Shown here piece after piece: positions 46,313-49,537 of a DNA stretch of 49,537 nt (its first letter is position 1; each line of letters begins with the position of its first letter). The stretch comes from an uncultured Arenicella sp. GTDB taxonomy: Bacteria; Pseudomonadota; Gammaproteobacteria; Arenicellales; Arenicellaceae. A program made the position numbers and the translations under genes. The DNA lies in the NCBI GenBank assembly GCA_905479805.1, contig CAJQNY010000166.1:1-49537 (forward strand), read 5' to 3'. The notes under the pieces were generated by a model that saw only the letters and a program-made list of their open reading frames with translations, did no database searches and had not been told where the DNA came from.

Positions 46313-47514
46313 GCAACACAAAAAATAGGGTAATCCCACCGCGCGGTTTTGCAGAGACAGAATATCTGCGCAGATTGCTGAAAGCTCAAAGCGGCATGGC
46401 TGATGCGGGCCTCGGAGCCATGCTCATCACCACCGAAGCGGACATGTACTACTTCACAGGTTTCTTAAGCCAGTTTTGGCAAAGCCCTACTCGGCCTTGG
46501 TTTGTGGTTATTCCTTTAGAGGGCAAACCCATTGCGGTGATTCCGGAGATTGGCGTTAATTGCATGAAGAACAACTTCATGGAAGATATTCGCAGTTGGT
46601 CTTCACCACATGAAAACGATGACGGAGTAAGCTTATTGTTCGAGACCCTGTGCGAAGTGTTAGCCAAATCTAGCGACTCCAAAACCATTGGCATCAATCA
46701 GGGACGCGAAACCCATGTACGAATGCCCTTACACAATTTTGATCTATTGAAAGGAAAACTGAGCGCTCAAGACCCTGCCATCGATTTCGGTGATGCCACT
46801 GAGATTATCCGCCAACTTAGGATGGTGAAGTCCGAAACCGAGATAGATAAATTGAGATACGTCGCGCAATGTGCCTCCGACGTCTTCGAGAATCTTTTCT
46901 CTTTCATTCAGCCTGGCATGCGCGATGATGAGATTTTTCGTGCATTCAAGATCGAGTGTTTAAAAGCGGGCGTCGATGATGTTTCGTACCTAGTCGGCGC
47001 GGCTGGGCAAGGTGGCTATGACGACATCATCTCACCACCAAAAGGCAGAATATTGCGCGACGGTGATGTATTGATCTTAGACACTGGCTGCACCTTCGAT
47101 GGTTACTTTTGTGACTTCGATCGTAACTATGGTTTCGGTAGAATTAATGACGATGCCATTCGTGCTTATGACGTAGTTTGGCAGGCAACAGAAGCCGGCA
47201 TGGCCGCCGCCAAACCTGGCAACACCTGCCAAGACATATTTCACGCCATGGACAAAATCATGAACGCCGGTGGCGCACAGGGTGAATCAGTTGGGCGCTT
47301 TGGTCATGGCCTAGGCATTCAGCTAACCGAACCCCCCTCTCACACCTCATGGGATAACACAGTTCTCGAAGACGGCATGGTGATCACTCTAGAACCAGGA
47401 ATGATATTTGCGCCCGGCCGAATGATGGTGCACGAGGAAAATTTAGTGGTACGCGAAGGCGGGGTGGAAATGCTGTCAAGACGTGCCGACGCTGAGATGC
47501 CAATCTGCTTCTAG
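46306..47514 (+). CDS. M24-family metallohydrolase (Xaa-Pro dipeptidase-like)
   Basis: This 402-residue pita-bread-fold protein has a creatinase-like N-terminal domain (about 20-165) and a C-terminal M24 domain. All five classical metal ligands appear: Asp259 and Asp270 (LDTGCTFDGYFCDFD), His334 (FGHGLG), Glu363 (TLEPGM) and Glu377 (VHEEN). Position is where ectoine pathways carry the M24-fold hydrolase DoeA/EutD. As I recall, DoeA lacks this ligand set, so this enzyme may hydrolyse a different amide or iminopeptide bond. The start overlaps the preceding gene by seven bases. Confidence 0.87.
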   Translation: MLSNTKNRVIPPRGFAETEYLRRLLKAQSGMADAGLGAMLITTEADMYYFTGFLSQFWQSPTRPWFVVIPLEGKPIAVIPEIGVNCMKNNFMEDIRSWSSPHENDDGVSLLFETLCEVLAKSSDSKTIGINQGRETHVRMPLHNFDLLKGKLSAQDPAIDFGDATEIIRQLRMVKSETEIDKLRYVAQCASDVFENLFSFIQPGMRDDEIFRAFKIECLKAGVDDVSYLVGAAGQGGYDDIISPPKGRILRDGDVLILDTGCTFDGYFCDFDRNYGFGRINDDAIRAYDVVWQATEAGMAAAKPGNTCQDIFHAMDKIMNAGGAQGESVGRFGHGLGIQLTEPPSHTSWDNTVLEDGMVITLEPGMIFAPGRMMVHEENLVVREGGVEMLSRRADAEMPICF

Positions 47515-47697
47515 GAACTGTCCGCATAATCCAGAGTTCTCTGAAGCAATTTTCCAATTAGTTATAGTAGTGGAATGCATTACCTACATCATCTAAGGAT
47601 TAGGAACCATATAAGGATTGAAAACCATAGTTGGCATATTGCATATTAAATTGCCATGATTTCATTCATAAATTGTTGGAATGAATCAGCTTCCCAC

Positions 47698-48792
47698 CTA
47701 CTGGCATGCACTATCGAGAGCCGTACCGTCTGTTTCAAAAACAAACGAGCAAACAGGAGTGCCAGTAACCGACCCTTCCAAAAAAGTGTTAGCAACATAA
47801 GACTCATCGGAATCCGAGCCATTATCATCTTTTAGGCTGATGTCCTCAGTTCTTATTGTGCTGTTGGAAATCCAAAACCTATCGCTATTGGCAACATTCA
47901 AACCATTAACTACCCCTATATTCTCAAAGCTCCCGCCAAATGCCTCTATTGTTGAATTCAACATTGTTAACGAGCCAATATTATTAACCCCTTTAAGGCT
48001 AGAACCGTCGGCGAGTAAAATCTCTACCTCATTCAGCCTGGTTTGCCCAGATCCCTCGACTCCCACTGTTGAAGAGGCACCATTCAAACTAATCCGAGTT
48101 TGGCGAATATCACTAATGCCCGAAATTAGACTTAAACCAGCAAGAAAGCTGGCAGATGGTAAAGCCGTACCAGTTATAGTGAGGTCGCTAGCGATTACAT
48201 CACCAGCCGATTCAATTCCCTTCGCATCGGATGATGCTCCCATCAATTGAATGTCCGAGTCCCTTATTGTCAAGGTATCCCCGTTAAAGAAAATTCCCTT
48301 TTGTAAAAAGCCACCCGTTAATTTTATAGATACGCCTGAAAGTCGAGGTGATGCGGAGGGGTCGGTGATATTGAACCCTCTTGCCTGTACTGCAGTAGTT
48401 GTTACTTCAACTGACAAATCTTGGATATTAGTGTCAGGCTCTAATTCAATTGCAACAACTAAAGTGCTTGCCGATAGTTTGGTAACACCTCTCCCGCTAC
48501 CAGCGATATCGACGAAGGGCTTAGTAACCAAACTTTGCGTTAAGTTGTATACACCAGGCGCAATCACCATCAAGTAGGGGTTTGCAGAACTTGCATCAGA
48601 AATCGATGCCATCGCCGCTACGGGGTCCGTAAAATCACCGTTCTTCTTCGCTACCGTCACAATATTTTTAAGCGGTTCTAAATCATCACCCGCCATCGGT
48701 ATTACAACTACCTTATTGTGAGCATGCGCTAACCCAAAAAACGCCATACACACAACAAGCAAACACCCAAAACCAACTCTATAAATTTTCAT
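47698..48792 (-). CDS. Secreted protein with predicted right-handed beta-helix
   Basis: This 364-residue protein has a signal peptide ending near residue 24 (LAHA|HNK). It starts KVVVIPMAGDD, then KNIVTVAKKNGDFTDPVAAMASISDASS and a VIAPGVYNL segment. These lead into repeated short strands (VDIAGSG, IQDLSVEV, LTIRDSDIQL, RLNEVEILLADGS, LTMLNSTIEAF, FWISNSTIR), the pattern of a pectin-lyase-like beta-helix. The C-terminus has two cysteines. Function unknown; marine gammaproteobacteria often have several such KVVVIP proteins. It shares a TGTAC-N4-GTACA element with the next secreted gene. Confidence 0.8.
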   Translation of the reverse strand: MKIYRVGFGCLLVVCMAFFGLAHAHNKVVVIPMAGDDLEPLKNIVTVAKKNGDFTDPVAAMASISDASSANPYLMVIAPGVYNLTQSLVTKPFVDIAGSGRGVTKLSASTLVVAIELEPDTNIQDLSVEVTTTAVQARGFNITDPSASPRLSGVSIKLTGGFLQKGIFFNGDTLTIRDSDIQLMGASSDAKGIESAGDVIASDLTITGTALPSASFLAGLSLISGISDIRQTRISLNGASSTVGVEGSGQTRLNEVEILLADGSSLKGVNNIGSLTMLNSTIEAFGGSFENIGVVNGLNVANSDRFWISNSTIRTEDISLKDDNGSDSDESYVANTFLEGSVTGTPVCSFVFETDGTALDSACQ

Positions 48793-48846
48793 TGCTATTA
48801 CCCTCGTATCCTTGATTGCCTAAGACTACTTGAAGCCTATTGCCTT

Positions 48847-48867
48847 CGCTAATGTACGAAAGTACAC
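48847..48867. promoter_or_regulatory. TGTAC-N4-GTACA motif upstream of the beta-helix protein (copy 1)
   Basis: CGCTAATGTACGAAAGTACAC contains the palindrome TGTAC-GAAA-GTACA (48853-48866). It begins 55 bp upstream of the start codon at 48792 and is nearly identical to the element at 49384-49404. A regulator-binding site is the simplest reading. Confidence 0.5.
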
Positions 48868-48959
48868 ATTTCCTTTGGCCACCGATTGTCTTAGCAAGAT
48901 GCTGAATAGCCTATCCAAACGCGTCGACAATGGAGTTCTATCCAAATCAGATCCGCACA

Positions 48960-49328
48960 TTATTCTGGTCGACAAACAGCTATGGACTTTCCGCTTTGGC
49001 AAAATGACTCGTGCTTCTCAGGGCATGCTGGATTTGGGCGACAGTCTAGGTCCAATATCGGTGATTCTGGTGGTTGATGAATAACCGCCGCATTACTTAA
49101 TGGTGGTGAGCTGCGTACACATAAATAAGCGCCGTTTGAATTTTGCACTTCGACAGGATCGTATCCAGCTCTGCAATCCCCAGTGTTTATTAGTGGGTTC
49201 ATATTCATGCATTTCCCGCGTAAGCATTTTCTCTCGCCATCGCATTCACTATTATTCGCACACATTTGCGCTCCAACAGTGGGTAGTGCCATCGTAAAAA
49301 CAAAAAGCAAAGTAATCCAAAATTTCAT
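48960..49328 (-). CDS. Small secreted cysteine-rich protein
   Basis: This 122-residue protein starts at the ATG at 49328, giving a clean signal peptide MKFWITLLFVFTMALPTVGA; the frame also opens 12 codons upstream, but that form lacks a proper leader. The mature part has ten cysteines, spaced C-x5-C-x5-C-x4-C in the first part and C-x5-C, x7, C-x8-C near the end, so up to five disulfides. The spacing NNSECDGERKCLRGKC resembles EGF-like or toxin-like disulfide modules, but I do not recognise a named family. The extracytoplasmic location is inferred from the leader. Confidence 0.7.
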   Translation of the reverse strand: MKFWITLLFVFTMALPTVGAQMCANNSECDGERKCLRGKCMNMNPLINTGDCRAGYDPVEVQNSNGAYLCVRSSPPLSNAAVIHQPPESPILDLDCRPNPACPEKHESFCQSGKSIAVCRPE

Positions 49329-49383
49329 ATCAAATCTCCATTTATCATCATGAAACAAGATCATGCAAGAAACTTCCAGAAGT

Positions 49384-49404
49384 CGCTAATGTACAAAAGT
49401 ACAC
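49384..49404. promoter_or_regulatory. TGTAC-N4-GTACA motif upstream of the cysteine-rich protein (copy 2)
   Basis: CGCTAATGTACAAAAGTACAC contains TGTAC-AAAA-GTACA (49390-49403). It begins 56 bp upstream of the start codon at 49328. It differs from copy 1 by one base in 21. It also lies 66 bp from the start of the divergent response regulator gene at 49470. Confidence 0.5.
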
Positions 49405-49469
49405 TTGTAACTTGAGCGGCGCTAACGCAAAGTATTGATTATGGGAAATTGTAAGATTTATTTTTACTG

Positions 49470-49537
49470 ATGGACGCTGTCGCATTGAAAGTTCTAATTG
49501 TGGATGACCACCGCTTATTCGCTGACGGATTGGCATT
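49470..49537 (+). CDS. Response regulator, NarL/FixJ type (partial, cut by right edge)
   Basis: Only 22 codons are visible, starting at the ATG at 49470. The sequence VLIVDDHRLFADGLA is the standard start of a receiver domain (acidic pair DD at residues 12-13) seen in NarL/FixJ/LuxR-type regulators. The output domain is outside the window. It is divergent from the secreted cysteine-rich gene, and the shared gap contains the palindromic motif. The NarL type is likely because of the DDHRLF motif. Confidence 0.75.
   Translation, partial: MDAVALKVLIVDDHRLFADGLA

Noticed and set aside
43129-47514. Assignment of the cluster as the standard ectoine degradation operon (doeABCD or eutABCDE)
   Set aside because: The M24 protein keeps a metal site that I do not expect in DoeA, there is no EutC, no EutE-type deacetylase, no DoeD or DoeC, and no AsnC-type DoeX regulator.
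47840-48577. Two plus-strand open frames opposite the beta-helix protein
   Set aside because: The minus frame has a signal peptide and repeated beta-strand pattern; the plus frames have no domain or leader.
48830-49084. Plus-strand 84-codon open frame
   Set aside because: It overlaps the cysteine-rich secreted gene and the motif region and has no recognisable feature.

Overview
The window looks like a chromosomal segment of a marine-type gammaproteobacterium with a G+C content that I would put in the mid-40s percent by eye. The evidence is the set of gene neighbourhoods: surA-lptD beside amgK-murU, the lipB-ybeD-dacA-mltB-rodA-mrdA-mreDCB block, gatCAB, an alaC-hom-thrC operon, and pcm-yqaA-nlpD-rpoS. 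An Arenicella-like or other deep-branching lineage would fit, but I cannot place it further from the sequence alone. No integrase, transposase, prophage or CRISPR array is visible.

Region 1 (1-6.7 kb) starts with a minus-strand signalling operon: a response regulator with an N-terminal excisionase-type helix-turn-helix, an H-NOX haem gas sensor, and a histidine kinase that runs off the left edge. It is followed by an EF-G2-type elongation factor, a gene-poor stretch, a CspA-type cold-shock protein, and a DksA with a long lysine-rich N-terminal tail.

Region 2 (6.8-21.8 kb) is an envelope-building block. surA and lptD serve outer-membrane assembly. amgK and murU recycle cell-wall sugars. lipB and ybeD concern lipoylation. 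dacA, mltB, rodA, mrdA, mreD, mreC and mreB form the rod-shape and peptidoglycan module. Region 3 (22.1-26.2 kb) holds gatCAB and a thioesterase-like gene. Region 4 (26.2-27.5 kb) holds a tRNA-Arg(TCG) whose 3' tail and terminator are duplicated around a hairpin-rich spacer, then mobA. Region 5 (27.4-33.2 kb) is a type II secretion operon, gspD-E-F-G. Region 6 (33.4-40.7 kb) holds alaC-hom-thrC and pcm-yqaA-nlpD-rpoS.

Region 7 (40.9-47.5 kb) is the most interesting part. It is a divergent accessory cluster: a phytanoyl-CoA-dioxygenase-family oxygenase and an MFS transporter point one way. An M20 amidohydrolase, a diaminopropionate-ammonia-lyase-like PLP enzyme, an Asp/Glu-racemase-family (EutA-like) protein and an M24 metallohydrolase point the other way. 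The shared promoter region contains a perfect 8+6+8 palindrome. The set resembles ectoine/hydroxyectoine utilisation but differs in key parts, so it may be a catabolic route for another small amino-acid derivative.

Region 8 (47.7-49.5 kb) has two minus-strand secreted proteins, one a predicted beta-helix and one cysteine-rich. Each is preceded, 55-56 bp upstream, by the same TGTAC-N4-GTACA palindrome. The start of a NarL/FixJ-type response regulator is cut by the right edge.
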